In this document: positions 41,143 through 51,428 of the stretch, piece after piece
Layout of the letters: every line of letters begins with the position of its first letter
Position numbering within the stretch: position 1 is the stretch's first letter
Assembly (NCBI RefSeq): GCF_000214375.1
Contig: NC_015578.1
Coordinates: forward strand, 2,046,001-2,110,000
Direction of reading: 5' to 3'
Length of the DNA stretch: 64,000 nucleotides
Source: Treponema primitia ZAS-2
GTDB taxonomy: Bacteria > Spirochaetota > Spirochaetia > Treponematales > Breznakiellaceae
Translations under genes and position numbers: made by a program
Notes under the pieces: generated by a model
What the model was told of the DNA's origin: nothing
Seen by the model: the letters and a program-made list of their open reading frames with translations, nothing else
The model's database searches: none

Positions 41143-42540
41143 ATGGGATTTCCCCGAATATATCCATCGGGAACGACTGTATACAATGCGGAACGCTCAT
41201 GGAGCGGCTATACCATATTGCCCACTGCCAAAGGCGCCCTGCTCATCGACATGCGGGGTAATGAGGTACAACTTTGGGCGGGCCTGGCAGGCTTTCCCAA
41301 TAAAATACTTCCCGGGGGCTTTGTATTAGGTTCCTCCGGATCCCGGCATCCCCGGTACGGCTACCAGGATCAGCTGGACCTACTCCAGGTGGACTGGGAC
41401 GGAAAGGTAGTCTGGAAATATGACCAGAATGAAACGGTGGAAGACCCGGGCTTGAAGTCAAAACAGGTTGCCCGGCAGCACCACGATTTTCAGCGGGAAG
41501 GTTCCACCACGGGTTACTATGCACCGGGCTTTACCCCAAAAACCGATAGCGGCAATACCCTGCTCCTGGTTCATAAAAACGTGGAGAATAAAGATATTTC
41601 CGATAAACCCCTGCTGGATGATCGGTTTATCGAAGTAGACTGGTCAGGAAAGCTGCTCTGGGAATGGCTGCCCAATGAACATTTTGACGAATTGGGTTTT
41701 GACGAGACCGCTCGGAACCTCCTGTACCGGGACCCGGATATTGTAACCAGCGGCCGGGGTGACTGGCTCCATATCAATTCCCTTTCTACCCTGGGGCCCA
41801 ACAAGTGGTACGATGCGGGGGATCAACGGTTCCATCCGGACAACCTGATCTGGGACTCCCGGAATGCCAATATCCTGGCCATTACGGATAAAAAAACCGG
41901 AAAAATTGTCTGGCGCATAGGGCCGGATTTTGGCCTGACCGAAGAACTGCGGAACCTGGGCTGGATTATTGGCCAGCATCATTTCCACCTTATCCCCCGG
42001 GGCCTGCCCGGTGAGGGAAACTTGCTGGTCTTTGACAACGGCGGCTGGGCAGGCTACGGCGCCCCCTCGGGAACATCCACCTATGGGCTTAACGATAAAC
42101 ACCGGGACTACTCCCGGGTTATCGAATTTAACCCCCTGACTCTCAAAATTGAATGGGAATATACCGCTGAAAAAGCAGGCTATACCCACAGCCTGGAAAA
42201 CTACCGATTCTACAGTCCCTATATCAGTTCCGCCCAGCGGCTTCCCAACGGTAACACCCTGATAACAGAAGGCTCCGACGGCCGGCTCCTGGAGGTGACC
42301 CCGGAAAAACAAACCGTCTGGGAATATCTGAACCCATACTATTACCATGCCCTGGGAGGAATTCTCAACATGGTGTACCGGGCTTACCGGGTCCCCTATG
42401 ACTGGATTCCCCAGCTTAAGGTCCCCAGCGAAGGGTCCATTCAGGCGCCGGATGTAAAAACCTTCCGGGTCCCCGGATCGGTGATCGGAGCGTCCCCGGA
42501 AAATATTGTCAATGTTGCAGGCAGATCGCCCCTTGCCTAA
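41143..42540 (+). CDS. Arylsulfotransferase-like beta-propeller protein, copy 2
   Basis: 465 residues, AAGGAGG before ATG 41143, 11 bases after copy 1. Aligned with copy 1 throughout (IYPSGTTVYNAERSWSGYTI, ARQHHDFQREGSTTGYYAPG, GQHHFHLIPRGLPGEGNLL), again without a signal peptide. Classical enzymes move a sulfate from an aryl sulfate to a phenol without PAPS. With a SsuA-type transporter and radical-SAM enzymes in one cluster, uptake and breakdown of aromatic sulfates or sulfonates is a reasonable hypothesis. End of the operon; a terminator follows. Confidence 0.78.
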   Translation: MGFPRIYPSGTTVYNAERSWSGYTILPTAKGALLIDMRGNEVQLWAGLAGFPNKILPGGFVLGSSGSRHPRYGYQDQLDLLQVDWDGKVVWKYDQNETVEDPGLKSKQVARQHHDFQREGSTTGYYAPGFTPKTDSGNTLLLVHKNVENKDISDKPLLDDRFIEVDWSGKLLWEWLPNEHFDELGFDETARNLLYRDPDIVTSGRGDWLHINSLSTLGPNKWYDAGDQRFHPDNLIWDSRNANILAITDKKTGKIVWRIGPDFGLTEELRNLGWIIGQHHFHLIPRGLPGEGNLLVFDNGGWAGYGAPSGTSTYGLNDKHRDYSRVIEFNPLTLKIEWEYTAEKAGYTHSLENYRFYSPYISSAQRLPNGNTLITEGSDGRLLEVTPEKQTVWEYLNPYYYHALGGILNMVYRAYRVPYDWIPQLKVPSEGSIQAPDVKTFRVPGSVIGASPENIVNVAGRSPLA

Positions 42541-42580
42541 AGGCGGGAGCAAAAAATTCTCATTTTATAATAATTGTACC

Positions 42581-42610
42581 GGGAGGGGGGGTATTACCCT
42601 CCCTCCCTTA
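42581..42610 (+). terminator. Terminator after the arylsulfotransferase genes
   Basis: GGGAGGG (42581-42587), loop, CCCTCCC (42601-42607), then TTAAAT. A stable G/C stem with a short T/A tail, 41 bases after the stop. Confidence 0.6.
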
Positions 42611-42642
42611 AATAATGTACACTAAATCAAAAGGAGAACGAA

Positions 42643-44208
42643 ATGAAATCTATGTCCATGTCTCTCAGAGCCGCCCTGCTGATGGTTCTGGCCTTTGGGC
42701 TGCTGGCTGCCCCGGCTTTTGCGAAAGGCGCCCAGGCGGCGGCCCCGACAAATGATACTTTTATCTACGGCCTTGAGGGGGATCCCGGTAATGATATTAA
42801 CACCATTACCACCTCGGGCCGCTACGACCTTACCGAGGAGCGGTTGCTCTATTCGCCCTTGCTGAACTATTTCGGCCCCACTGACATTACCTGGCTTTTG
42901 GCGGAGAGCGCCGAGGCTTCGGCAGACAATAAGGTGGTTACCTTCCACCTCCGCCGGGGCGTAACCTGGTCTGACGGGGTGCCCTTTACAGCGGATGATG
43001 TGATCTTTACCTACGGACATATCATCAAGGCGGAATATTCCAATGGCCGGGAAGGGCTGGTGTATAACGGCGCCCCTGTGGAATTTGTTAAACTGGATGA
43101 CTATACGGTGGAATTCCATTTCCCCGTTTTTGTGAGCAATATTTTGGAGCTGGCCGGGAACGAACACTTCGTTATGCCCAAGCATATTTATGACGGGGAT
43201 GCCACCCTGGACAATAACCCCAAAAACCAACATCCCGTGGGGACAGGCCCCTATAAGCTGACCGAATATGTGGCGGGCCAGCATGCACGGTTTGTTGCCA
43301 ATGACAGCTACTTCGGGGGGAAGCCCAAGATTCCGAACCTGGTGCTCCAGTTTGTGTCGGACCTTAACGCCGCCAAACTGGCCCTCAGGCGGGGGGAAAT
43401 TCATGCCCTGGTATTGGCCAATGCGGACGCCGATTCCTTCAAGGGCTCCAATGTGACTATCCATGCCTATCCGGAAGACCGGGTGGGGTACCTGATCTTT
43501 AACCTGCTTTCGCCCCGGGTACAGGACATCAACCTCCGGAAGGCGGTTTTCTTTGCCCTGAACCGTGAGGAAATGAATATCGGCGCATACCTTTCGGCGG
43601 AATACTTTACCAATGCTGTTTCATTCCTGCCCTACTCAAATCCCTTCTATACGGATAAGCTGGAAAAATACGATCAGAACCTCCAAACCGCCCGGGATTT
43701 TCTGGCCAAGGTATCCAATCCCCCTACCCTGCGGCTTGCGTATACCGCAAACAATGTACAGCAGGAAGTGCAGGCCATGGTAGCCCAGCAGAACCTCAAG
43801 GCCATCGGCATTACCCTGGAACTGCTGGCCATTGACAGTACCTCTTTGAACAACAAGAACAGGGATGGTACCACCGATTATGACGCATACCTGGGGGGCT
43901 ACATCATGGGGATCGATCCTTCCAGCTACGCCTCCCTCTTTACATCCACCGGGGCATATAACTACGGACGGGTGGCCGACAAAACCCTGGACGATTTCTT
44001 TTCTGCGGGCTCCGTAGAGCCAAATGCCGCTAAGCGCTTGCAGATCTACCAGGATGCCCAGCGCCGGCTGGCGGATTTGGCCTACCAGTACCCCATCGTG
44101 ACCAACAAGCGGCTTTTGGGGGTAACCAATAATCTTGGGGGTGTGGAAGATGCGAGGCTGATCCCAATCTACACCTTCCAGGATATGTCCAAGCTTTATT
44201 TTAAATAA
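42643..44208 (+). CDS. Peptide/nickel-type ABC binding protein (SBP family 5)
   Basis: 521 residues. Sec signal peptide (SLRAALLMVLAFGLLAAPAFA) without a lipobox, so soluble in the periplasm, unlike the lipoproteins upstream. Family 5 signature FHLRRGVTWSDGVPFTADDVIFTY, then GTGPYKLTEY. Binds peptides or a similar ligand for the permease encoded next. First of a complete five-gene Dpp/Opp set; GGAG before ATG 42643. Confidence 0.88.
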   Translation: MKSMSMSLRAALLMVLAFGLLAAPAFAKGAQAAAPTNDTFIYGLEGDPGNDINTITTSGRYDLTEERLLYSPLLNYFGPTDITWLLAESAEASADNKVVTFHLRRGVTWSDGVPFTADDVIFTYGHIIKAEYSNGREGLVYNGAPVEFVKLDDYTVEFHFPVFVSNILELAGNEHFVMPKHIYDGDATLDNNPKNQHPVGTGPYKLTEYVAGQHARFVANDSYFGGKPKIPNLVLQFVSDLNAAKLALRRGEIHALVLANADADSFKGSNVTIHAYPEDRVGYLIFNLLSPRVQDINLRKAVFFALNREEMNIGAYLSAEYFTNAVSFLPYSNPFYTDKLEKYDQNLQTARDFLAKVSNPPTLRLAYTANNVQQEVQAMVAQQNLKAIGITLELLAIDSTSLNNKNRDGTTDYDAYLGGYIMGIDPSSYASLFTSTGAYNYGRVADKTLDDFFSAGSVEPNAAKRLQIYQDAQRRLADLAYQYPIVTNKRLLGVTNNLGGVEDARLIPIYTFQDMSKLYFK

Positions 44209-44229
44209 TCCGGGACAGGGGGCGCAGTA

Positions 44230-45183
44230 ATGCTGTGGTATATAGGCAAACGTATTTTACAGGCCGTACCTATGCTATTTATTATCTGCGTTCTCTGTTT
44301 CACCCTGATCCAGCTTGCCCCCTTTGACGCCATTGATACTATTACCAGGCCCGATATGGCGCCTGAAGTGGTGGCGGCCCTCAAGGTGCGGTACGGGCTG
44401 GATCAGAGCGCCCCTGTCCAGTTCATAACCTGGGTAAAGCGGATGTTCACCGGGGACCTGGGGTATTCCATTGTGAACCACCAAAGCGTGGCCTACGGCC
44501 TCTTGTCCCGGCTGCCCAATACAGTATTGCTGGTATTGCCCAGTTATACCCTGGCGCTGATCCTCTCCATGGTGCTGGGACTTTTGGCAGGGGCCGGCCA
44601 TGGGGGTAAGTTTGACCGGGTGGTGGACACCCTCTGTTCCATCGGCATGGCGACCCCGACTTTTTGGGTGGCCATGATGATCCTCTATGTTTTCGCCTAC
44701 GCCCTGAATCTCTTTCCCATTCTGGGGATGCATACCCTGGGGCATGAATCAAGTTTTCAGGACCTTCTGCGCCACATGGTCCTGCCCTGTACGGTGCTGA
44801 CCGCAGCGTTTCTGCCCGAAAATATCCGGTATGTACGCTCCTCTACCATCACCCAGTACCAGGAAGATTATGTAACCGTACAGCGGGCCTTTGGCGCACG
44901 CCGGGGGCAGCTACTCTTTGGGCATGTGATGAAAAACGTGCTGTTTCCGGTGATTACCCGGGTGGGGATGGCCCTACCCATGCTGGTGACCGGGGCCTTT
45001 GTCACTGAATCAATTTTTAGCTGGCCTGGGGTGGGAACCTATTTTCTCACCGCCATCCAGGGCTTTGATTATCCTGTTATAATGGTAGTATTACTGTTTT
45101 CTTCGGTAGCAGTTATTCTGGGAAATCTTTTGGCGGATATTTGTTACTGCCTCCTTGATCCGCGTATCAAAAGTTTTAAGTGA
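44230..45183 (+). CDS. ABC transporter permease, DppB/OppB type
   Basis: 317 residues, 6 membrane segments, the large periplasmic loop after the first segment typical of DppB, and the EAA loop (VTVQRAFGARRGQLLFGHVMKNV). Begins LWYIGKRILQAVPMLFIICVL. Pairs with the DppC-type protein encoded 9 bases later. Confidence 0.9.
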   Translation: MLWYIGKRILQAVPMLFIICVLCFTLIQLAPFDAIDTITRPDMAPEVVAALKVRYGLDQSAPVQFITWVKRMFTGDLGYSIVNHQSVAYGLLSRLPNTVLLVLPSYTLALILSMVLGLLAGAGHGGKFDRVVDTLCSIGMATPTFWVAMMILYVFAYALNLFPILGMHTLGHESSFQDLLRHMVLPCTVLTAAFLPENIRYVRSSTITQYQEDYVTVQRAFGARRGQLLFGHVMKNVLFPVITRVGMALPMLVTGAFVTESIFSWPGVGTYFLTAIQGFDYPVIMVVLLFSSVAVILGNLLADICYCLLDPRIKSFK

Positions 45184-45192
45184 GGCAATAGC

Positions 45193-46047
45193 TTGGCATC
45201 CGTGGAAAACCGGCAGCTACAGCAGTTTCGCGGGGAATTTAGGCGAAACCGCAGCCTGGTTCCGGCCGCAGCATTTCTGCTCTTTGTGCTGCTTATTTCG
45301 GTCTTTTCATTCCTTTCGCCCTACGATCCCGACACTATCGATGTTACCCGCCGCTTTGAGCAACCCAGCGGTGATCACTGGTTTGGGACTGACGATCTCG
45401 GCCGGGATTACCTGACCCGGATCCTCTATGGAGGACGGATATCCCTCCTGGTGGGGGTGGTAGCCATGCTGATTTCCACCGCCATCGGGGTGACCGTGGG
45501 TATTATCAGCGGCTATGCCGGGGGGGTGGTGGATAACCTTCTGATGCGCTTTATTGATATACTTTCCTCCATCCCCTGGATGATCCTGGTAACCGTGATC
45601 AGCATCTACCTTAAACCGGGTCTGGAGGCTATCATCCTGGTTATAGGGCTCTTTACCTGGATGTCCATAGCGCGGCTCGTGCGGGCAGAAACACTGAGCA
45701 TCAAGGAACGGGAATACGTGCTCTATGCCCGGGCCATCCACCAGAAGCCCCTGCGGATTATCCTGCGCCACATCCTGCCCGGGGCGCTGCCTACCATCGT
45801 TGTGGCGGCAACCACGGGGATCGCCAACGCCATCATGATAGAATCATCCTTAAGCTTCCTGGGCCTGGGGGTGCAGCAGCCCGTGTCCTCCTGGGGAAGT
45901 ATGCTCAACCGCGCCCAGGCTGTGCTGGGCAGGGCCCCCTATATGGCGATTATCCCGGGACTGATGATTATCCTTACGGTCTATTCTTTTAACACCATCG
46001 GCAGTGTTTTCCGTATACTCGCCGAGCCAAGGTCGTACCGGCGATGA
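45193..46047 (+). CDS. ABC transporter permease, DppC/OppC type
   Basis: 284 residues from TTG 45193 (GAGG upstream). N-terminal 'FRRNRSLVPAAAFLLFVLLI' with the DppC 'HWFGTDDLGRDYLTRILYGGRISL' signature, and the EAA loop (YVLYARAIHQKPLRIILRHILPGA). Its stop overlaps the next ATG (ATGA). Confidence 0.9.
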   Translation: MASVENRQLQQFRGEFRRNRSLVPAAAFLLFVLLISVFSFLSPYDPDTIDVTRRFEQPSGDHWFGTDDLGRDYLTRILYGGRISLLVGVVAMLISTAIGVTVGIISGYAGGVVDNLLMRFIDILSSIPWMILVTVISIYLKPGLEAIILVIGLFTWMSIARLVRAETLSIKEREYVLYARAIHQKPLRIILRHILPGALPTIVVAATTGIANAIMIESSLSFLGLGVQQPVSSWGSMLNRAQAVLGRAPYMAIIPGLMIILTVYSFNTIGSVFRILAEPRSYRR

Positions 46048-47024
46048 ATCTTCTGGAAATACGGAACCTGCGCTGCTCCCTGGACATGGAAGGCCGGCGG
46101 GTAGAAGTTGTGCGGGGGATCGATCTCTCTATAAAAGCGGGGGAGATCCTGGGCATTGTGGGGGAAAGTGGCAGCGGCAAAACCATGACCATGCGGTCGG
46201 TGATACGGATATTGCCCCAAAATGCTCTGGTAGAGGCGGATGAACTGAGTTTCAACGGCCTGGATCTGAGGGTGCAGACAGAAAAATCCCTGGAAGATAT
46301 ACGGGGCAGTGAAATATCAATGATCTTCCAGGACCCCATGACTTCATTAAACCCCCTCAAACGGATTGGGGATCATATAACAGAAGTACTGCTGCGGCAC
46401 AGGGATATTACCATGAGAGCGGCCCGGGAGGAAGCGGTGGCTCTGCTTGAACGGGTTGGGATTCCCTCGGCGGGGGAGCGGATGCGCCAGTACCCCCACG
46501 AACTCTCCGGGGGTATGCGTCAGCGGGTGCTCATCGCCATGGCCTTGGCCTGCCGCCCCAGGCTGCTGATCGCCGATGAGCCTACCACCGCCCTGGATGT
46601 AACCATCCAGGCTCAACTCCTGGCCCTGATCCGGACCCTTCAGCAAAAGGACAATATGGCGGTGGCCTTGATCACCCATGACCTGGGGGTAATCGCAGGT
46701 GTCTGCCACCGGGTAGCGGTGATGTACGCAGGGCTCCTCATGGAAACAGGGGATGTAGAAACCCTGTTCGAACAGCCCCTGCACCCCTATACCAGGGCGC
46801 TGCTCAGGTCCGTCCCGGTGATAAGCCAGGACAGGGACAGCCGGAGCCGGCTCAGGGCTATTAACGGGCAGCCCCCATCGGTACTGCGCCCCCCGCCGGG
46901 CTGCCCCTTTGCCCCCCGTTGTTCCGAAACCAGGCCCGAATGTTCCCAATCCCTCCCCTCCATGAAAGAGTACGCCCAGGATCACTGCGCCCGGTGTTTC
47001 AATATTCCCGGAGGCGGATTATGA
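46044..47024 (+). CDS. ABC transporter ATPase, DppD/OppD type
   Basis: 326 residues. Walker A GESGSGKT, signature LSGGMRQR, Walker [13 protein letters not shown], and the C-terminal oligopeptide-transporter extension with Cys cluster GCPFAPRC ... HCARC, which in some homologues holds a [4Fe-4S] cluster. Overlaps both neighbours by ATGA. Confidence 0.9.
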   Translation: MNLLEIRNLRCSLDMEGRRVEVVRGIDLSIKAGEILGIVGESGSGKTMTMRSVIRILPQNALVEADELSFNGLDLRVQTEKSLEDIRGSEISMIFQDPMTSLNPLKRIGDHITEVLLRHRDITMRAAREEAVALLERVGIPSAGERMRQYPHELSGGMRQRVLIAMALACRPRLLIADEPTTALDVTIQAQLLALIRTLQQKDNMAVALITHDLGVIAGVCHRVAVMYAGLLMETGDVETLFEQPLHPYTRALLRSVPVISQDRDSRSRLRAINGQPPSVLRPPPGCPFAPRCSETRPECSQSLPSMKEYAQDHCARCFNIPGGGL

Positions 47025-47992
47025 GCAACCCTGAGCCTCTTATCAAAGTGCAAAACCTGGTAAAGGAATTTGCCATCCGCCGTTCCTTGAGCCCCCCTCT
47101 GAAGCTGCGGGCGGTAAACGACGTTAGTTTTTCTATCGCCCCGGGGGAGACCTTCGGCCTGGTGGGAGAATCGGGCTGCGGCAAATCCACCCTAGGCCGG
47201 ACCATCATGCGGCTCTACGACGCTTCCTCCGGCACGGTCAGTTTTTCCGGCGCCAACATCACCGCTCTTTCCGGGAAAGCCCTGGCGCCCTATCAGCGGC
47301 GTATGCAGATGATCTTTCAGGACCCCTACTCGTCCCTCAACCCTTCGATGCTGGTGCGGGATATTATCGCAGAACCACTGCTCCTTAAAAGCCGCCTTTC
47401 AAAACACGAATGTGACGAACAGATTCAGGATATATTGGTTAAGGTGGGAATGTCCCCAGAGGATCTCCGCAAGTACCCCCATGAATTCTCCGGTGGCCAG
47501 CGCCAGCGCATCAGCATCGCCCGGGCGCTGATCGTTCAGCCGGAATTTGTGCTCTGCGACGAGCCCATCAGTGCCCTGGATGTGTCCATTCAAGCCCAGG
47601 TAGTAAATCTGCTGGAGGACCTTCAGCAGGAAACTGGCCTGACCTATCTTTTTGTAGCCCACGATCTTTCCATGGTACGCTACATTTCCCACAGGATTGG
47701 GGTAATGTACATGGGGGAACTTGTGGAGGTCTCCACCGCCCGGGATATTTATCAAAACCCCCTGCATCCCTACACCCGATCCCTGCTGGCGGCGATCCCC
47801 ATCCCAAACCCCAGACGCGCCCGGGAATCTCCCTGGAAGGCCCTGGAGGGGGAGATACCAGGGTCAACAGAAAAAATCCAGGGCTGCGCCTTCGCATCCC
47901 GCTGTCCCGAGGCAGCTCCCGCTTGCAGGCAGGAACACCCAGTGCTTCGGGATACCGGGGACGGGCACCAGGTGGCCTGTCTGTGGGTTTGA
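47021..47992 (+). CDS. ABC transporter ATPase, DppF/OppF type
   Basis: 323 residues from ATG 47021; the longer frame that opens at 46919 overlaps DppD and is not used. Walker [29 protein letters not shown], and the C-terminal [15 protein letters not shown] extension with the same Cys pattern as DppD. Completes the transporter; last gene before a 95-base gap. Confidence 0.9.
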   Translation: MSNPEPLIKVQNLVKEFAIRRSLSPPLKLRAVNDVSFSIAPGETFGLVGESGCGKSTLGRTIMRLYDASSGTVSFSGANITALSGKALAPYQRRMQMIFQDPYSSLNPSMLVRDIIAEPLLLKSRLSKHECDEQIQDILVKVGMSPEDLRKYPHEFSGGQRQRISIARALIVQPEFVLCDEPISALDVSIQAQVVNLLEDLQQETGLTYLFVAHDLSMVRYISHRIGVMYMGELVEVSTARDIYQNPLHPYTRSLLAAIPIPNPRRARESPWKALEGEIPGSTEKIQGCAFASRCPEAAPACRQEHPVLRDTGDGHQVACLWV

Positions 47993-48087
47993 GATTTGCC
48001 CATTCTTTCAAAAAAAGTTATTCCCAAAACCCCGCTCCCATGCTAGAATAAAGCGACCAAAACAACAGACTTTCATAGGGAGATATC

Positions 48088-49389
48088 ATGATCTTTAACC
48101 CTGAACATGAATGTATGAGTACTGAAGCGCGGAAAAAGCTCCAACTGGCCAACCTCAAAAACCTGGTGGAAAAACTCTACACCGATGTGCCTTTTTATCG
48201 GAAAAAAATGGATGCCCTGGGCATTACCAGCCGGGACATCCACACCCTGGAGGACATTGAAAAACTGCCCTTCACCACCAAGGACGACCTCCGGGAGAAC
48301 TATCCCCGGGGCATGCTGGCCTGTCCCAAGGACCGGATCGTGGAGGTCCACATGAGTTCCGGCACTACCGGGAAACCTGTGGTGGACGAGTACACCCAAA
48401 AAGACATCGACATCTGGCGGGAGGCCATGGCCCGGACTTTGGCCGGGGGCGGCTGTACCAAGGACGACATAGTCCAGAACTGTTACGGCTACGGCCTCTT
48501 TACCGGCGGCCCAGGGGCCCATTACGGGGCTATGAACATAGGCGCGGAAGTACTCCCCATGTCATCGGGGAACACCGCCCGGCAGCTCATGGTCATGCAG
48601 GACTTTGGCACCACCATGCTCACCTGCACCCCCTCCTACGCCCTGTACATGGCCGAAGAAGCCGCAGAGGCGGGGGTAGACCTTAAAACACTACCCCTGA
48701 ACAAGGGCTGTTTCGGGGCTGAGCCCTGGAGCGAAAATATGCGCAAGGAAATTGAAGCCCGCTACGGGATGAAGGCCTACGACATCTACGGGCTCACGGA
48801 AATCATCGGCCCCGGGGTGGCCTTCGAGTGCGAGGCCCAGGAGGGTCTCCATGTCAACGAGGACCTCTTCTACCCGGAGATCATCAATCCCGAAACAGGC
48901 AAACACGTGCCCCGGGGCGAAAAAGGGGAACTGGTCTTTACCACCCTCACCAAGGAGGGCACTCCCCTGCTCCGGTACCGCACCAGGGACATCACCTACT
49001 TCATGGACGAACCCTGTTCCTGCGGCAGGACCACGGTCAGGATGCACCGCCTCTTTGGCCGCACCGACGATATGCTGATCATCCGGGGGGTCAATGTCTT
49101 CCCCAGCCAGATCGAGCACGCCCTTTTCGGCATCGAAGGCACGGAACCCCAGTACCTTATCGTAGTGAACCGGGGGGACACCCACCTGGACGAGGTGGAG
49201 CTCCAGGTCGAAGTCAAGCAGGAATTTTTCAGCGATGAAACCAAGAAACTTGAAGCCCTACGGACTAAGATTGAAGGGGTGATGAAGTCCAAACTCCAGA
49301 TTGGCCTGAAGGTCAAACTGGTGGAGCCCAAAACCATCGAACGGTCCATCGGGAAGGCCAAGCGGGTCATCGACAACCGGAAAATATAA
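48088..49389 (+). CDS. paaK: Phenylacetate-CoA ligase (PaaK family), copy 2
   Basis: 433 residues. [62 protein letters not shown] and [14 protein letters not shown] are all present. Roughly half identical to copy 1. Next to an ACT-domain gene (9-base gap), the pairing usually seen in genomes that ferment aromatic amino acids, where the ACT protein may sense amino-acid supply. GGGAG precedes ATG 48088. The two paaK loci are 20 kb apart. Confidence 0.9.
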   Translation: MIFNPEHECMSTEARKKLQLANLKNLVEKLYTDVPFYRKKMDALGITSRDIHTLEDIEKLPFTTKDDLRENYPRGMLACPKDRIVEVHMSSGTTGKPVVDEYTQKDIDIWREAMARTLAGGGCTKDDIVQNCYGYGLFTGGPGAHYGAMNIGAEVLPMSSGNTARQLMVMQDFGTTMLTCTPSYALYMAEEAAEAGVDLKTLPLNKGCFGAEPWSENMRKEIEARYGMKAYDIYGLTEIIGPGVAFECEAQEGLHVNEDLFYPEIINPETGKHVPRGEKGELVFTTLTKEGTPLLRYRTRDITYFMDEPCSCGRTTVRMHRLFGRTDDMLIIRGVNVFPSQIEHALFGIEGTEPQYLIVVNRGDTHLDEVELQVEVKQEFFSDETKKLEALRTKIEGVMKSKLQIGLKVKLVEPKTIERSIGKAKRVIDNRKI

Positions 49390-49398
49390 GGAGTCATA

Positions 49399-49815
49399 AT
49401 GCAAATAAAACAAATATCCGTATTCCTGGAAAACAATGCCGGCCGGCTGGCAGATGTGACCAAGGTTCTGGCAGAAGCTGCCATCAATATCCGGGCCATA
49501 AGCATCGCGGATACCGCTGATTTCGGCATACTCAGGCTCATCGTGGATAAAAGCGACGCAGCCATCAGCGCCCTGAACAAGGCCGCCTTTACCACCCGGC
49601 TGACCGATGTGGTGGCCGTGGAAATCGGGGATACCCCAGGATGCCTTGCCAAGGTGATGGAGCTTTTCCAGAAATCCAAGGTTAATATCGAATACCTCTA
49701 CGCCTCCCTGGAAGGGAAAGTCGGCAAGGCGGTGGTGATCTTTAAATTGGAGAACCTTGAACAGGGTTTGAAGATTATTACGGATAATGGACTCTCAATG
49801 GTTGATAAATTCTGA
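49399..49815 (+). CDS. Tandem ACT-domain amino-acid-binding protein
   Basis: 138 residues with two ACT repeats (QISVFLENNAGRLADVTKVL; AVEIGDTPGCLAKVMELF). Stand-alone ACT proteins bind amino acids. The repeated association with PaaK and Ior suggests control by Phe, Tyr, Trp or a branched-chain amino acid. AAGGAG site; co-transcribed with paaK. Confidence 0.85.
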   Translation: MQIKQISVFLENNAGRLADVTKVLAEAAINIRAISIADTADFGILRLIVDKSDAAISALNKAAFTTRLTDVVAVEIGDTPGCLAKVMELFQKSKVNIEYLYASLEGKVGKAVVIFKLENLEQGLKIITDNGLSMVDKF

Positions 49816-49891
49816 ACTAACCTTACAATAGAAAGGGTGCTTTCAAATGAATACATTTTGATGGCGCCTCGAAACAGTCCGGAGGGTGGAT

Positions 49892-51373
49892 ATGAAGATT
49901 TTAATGGCCTCCAGTGAAGCCGTGCCCTATGCCAAAACCGGCGGCCTTGCGGATGCCGTTTCCGCCTTGTCCATAACCCTGGCAAAACTGGGTCACGAAG
50001 TTAAATTGGTTATACCCCGGTACTACGGCATAGACCGGGGGGCGCTTACCTTGATTCCTGAAGCCATGGGCGTGCCCGTGGGGGGCGGCGAGGAATGGTG
50101 CGCTGTTTATACCACTGACCTGGAGGGTTCGCCAAAAAAGAACCCTGTGACGGTGTACTTTATCGACCATGAAAAATTCTTTGGCCGGGACGGCATCTAC
50201 GGAACCCCTTCTGAGCCTGACTTCCTGGACAACCCCCGGCGCTTCACTTTTTTCAGCCGTTCCGTATTCCAGCTTTGCCGCAAAATCGACTGGTATCCGG
50301 AGGTGCTCCATGCCCACGATTGGCCGGCTGCCATGGTTCCGGTATTCCTGAAATTTGGGGAGCGCCGGGAGGGTTTTGCCAAAACCGTATCGGTTCTGAC
50401 CATCCACAACCTGGGCTACCAGGGTATCTACAGCAAGGACAACTACTGGTATACCCGGCTTGGGTGGAACGAATTCTACACCGCCGGCTTTGAGGACTGG
50501 AGCATGATGAACCTCCTCAAGGCGGGGATCTATTCGGCGGATAAACTCAATACGGTTTCCCCCAACTATGCGGAAGAAACCAAGACCAGCGCCCAGGGTT
50601 TCCGCCTGGACGGGGCGCTCCGTTACCGCGCCGCTGACTATACGGGCATACTCAACGGCATCGACTCCCAGCTCTGGAACCCTAAAACTGACACCCTCCT
50701 CCCGGCAAAGTACAACCCCAAGGATATGAGCGGGAAAGCCAAAAACAAAGAGGCCCTTCAGAAAGAATATGGCCTCCACCCTGATCCAAAACTGCCCATC
50801 ATCGGCATGATTACCCGCCTGACCGGTCAGAAAGGGGTGGGCGCCCTCTTCGGCCCCGCCTACGGTTCCGCCTTTTCCATCTGCCGGGACATGAACCTCC
50901 AGTTCGTGCTCCTGGGCTCAGGCGAAGCCTGGTGTGAAAACGAACTCCAAAGCCTTTCCGGCCGGCTCTCCAACTTCAAGGCCCGCATCGGCTACAGCGA
51001 AGATATCAGCCACCTCATCGAAGCCGGGGCGGACTTCTTCCTCATGCCCAGCCAGTACGAACCCTGCGGACTTAACCAGATGTACTCCCTGGCCTACGGC
51101 ACCGTCCCCATCGTGCGAAGCACCGGTGGCCTGGCGGACACGGTAAGCAACTTCCACGAGGAAACCGGAGAAGGCACGGGCTTCATGTTCAACGATCTGA
51201 CCCCCTCGGCGATCTACAACACCGTGGGCTGGGCGGTCTGGGCCTACTACAACCGCCGTCCCCAAATCGAAGCCATGCGCCTGCGGGGGATGCAGCAGGA
51301 TTTCTCCTGGGAAAAGTCGGCTAAGAAGTATCTTGATATGTATGAAAGCGCTTTGACGCCCTCTACCAAATAA
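49892..51373 (+). CDS. glgA: Glycogen synthase (ADP-glucose type)
   Basis: 493 residues from ATG 49892 (GGAGGG 5 bases upstream; a GTG 6 bases earlier is inside that site). MKILMASSEAVPYAKTGGLADA has the K-x-G-G nucleotide-sugar loop, and PSQYEPCGLNQMYSLAYGTVP, then RSTGGLADTV is the GT5 E-x7-E region. Transfers glucose from ADP-glucose to a growing alpha-1,4 glucan. Stands alone, without other glg genes in the window. Confidence 0.92.
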   Translation: MKILMASSEAVPYAKTGGLADAVSALSITLAKLGHEVKLVIPRYYGIDRGALTLIPEAMGVPVGGGEEWCAVYTTDLEGSPKKNPVTVYFIDHEKFFGRDGIYGTPSEPDFLDNPRRFTFFSRSVFQLCRKIDWYPEVLHAHDWPAAMVPVFLKFGERREGFAKTVSVLTIHNLGYQGIYSKDNYWYTRLGWNEFYTAGFEDWSMMNLLKAGIYSADKLNTVSPNYAEETKTSAQGFRLDGALRYRAADYTGILNGIDSQLWNPKTDTLLPAKYNPKDMSGKAKNKEALQKEYGLHPDPKLPIIGMITRLTGQKGVGALFGPAYGSAFSICRDMNLQFVLLGSGEAWCENELQSLSGRLSNFKARIGYSEDISHLIEAGADFFLMPSQYEPCGLNQMYSLAYGTVPIVRSTGGLADTVSNFHEETGEGTGFMFNDLTPSAIYNTVGWAVWAYYNRRPQIEAMRLRGMQQDFSWEKSAKKYLDMYESALTPSTK

Positions 51374-51428
51374 TGGCAGATACAACCGAAGGCTTGACTA
51401 TTCCGCCAGCCCTTTTACAATAAAGGGA

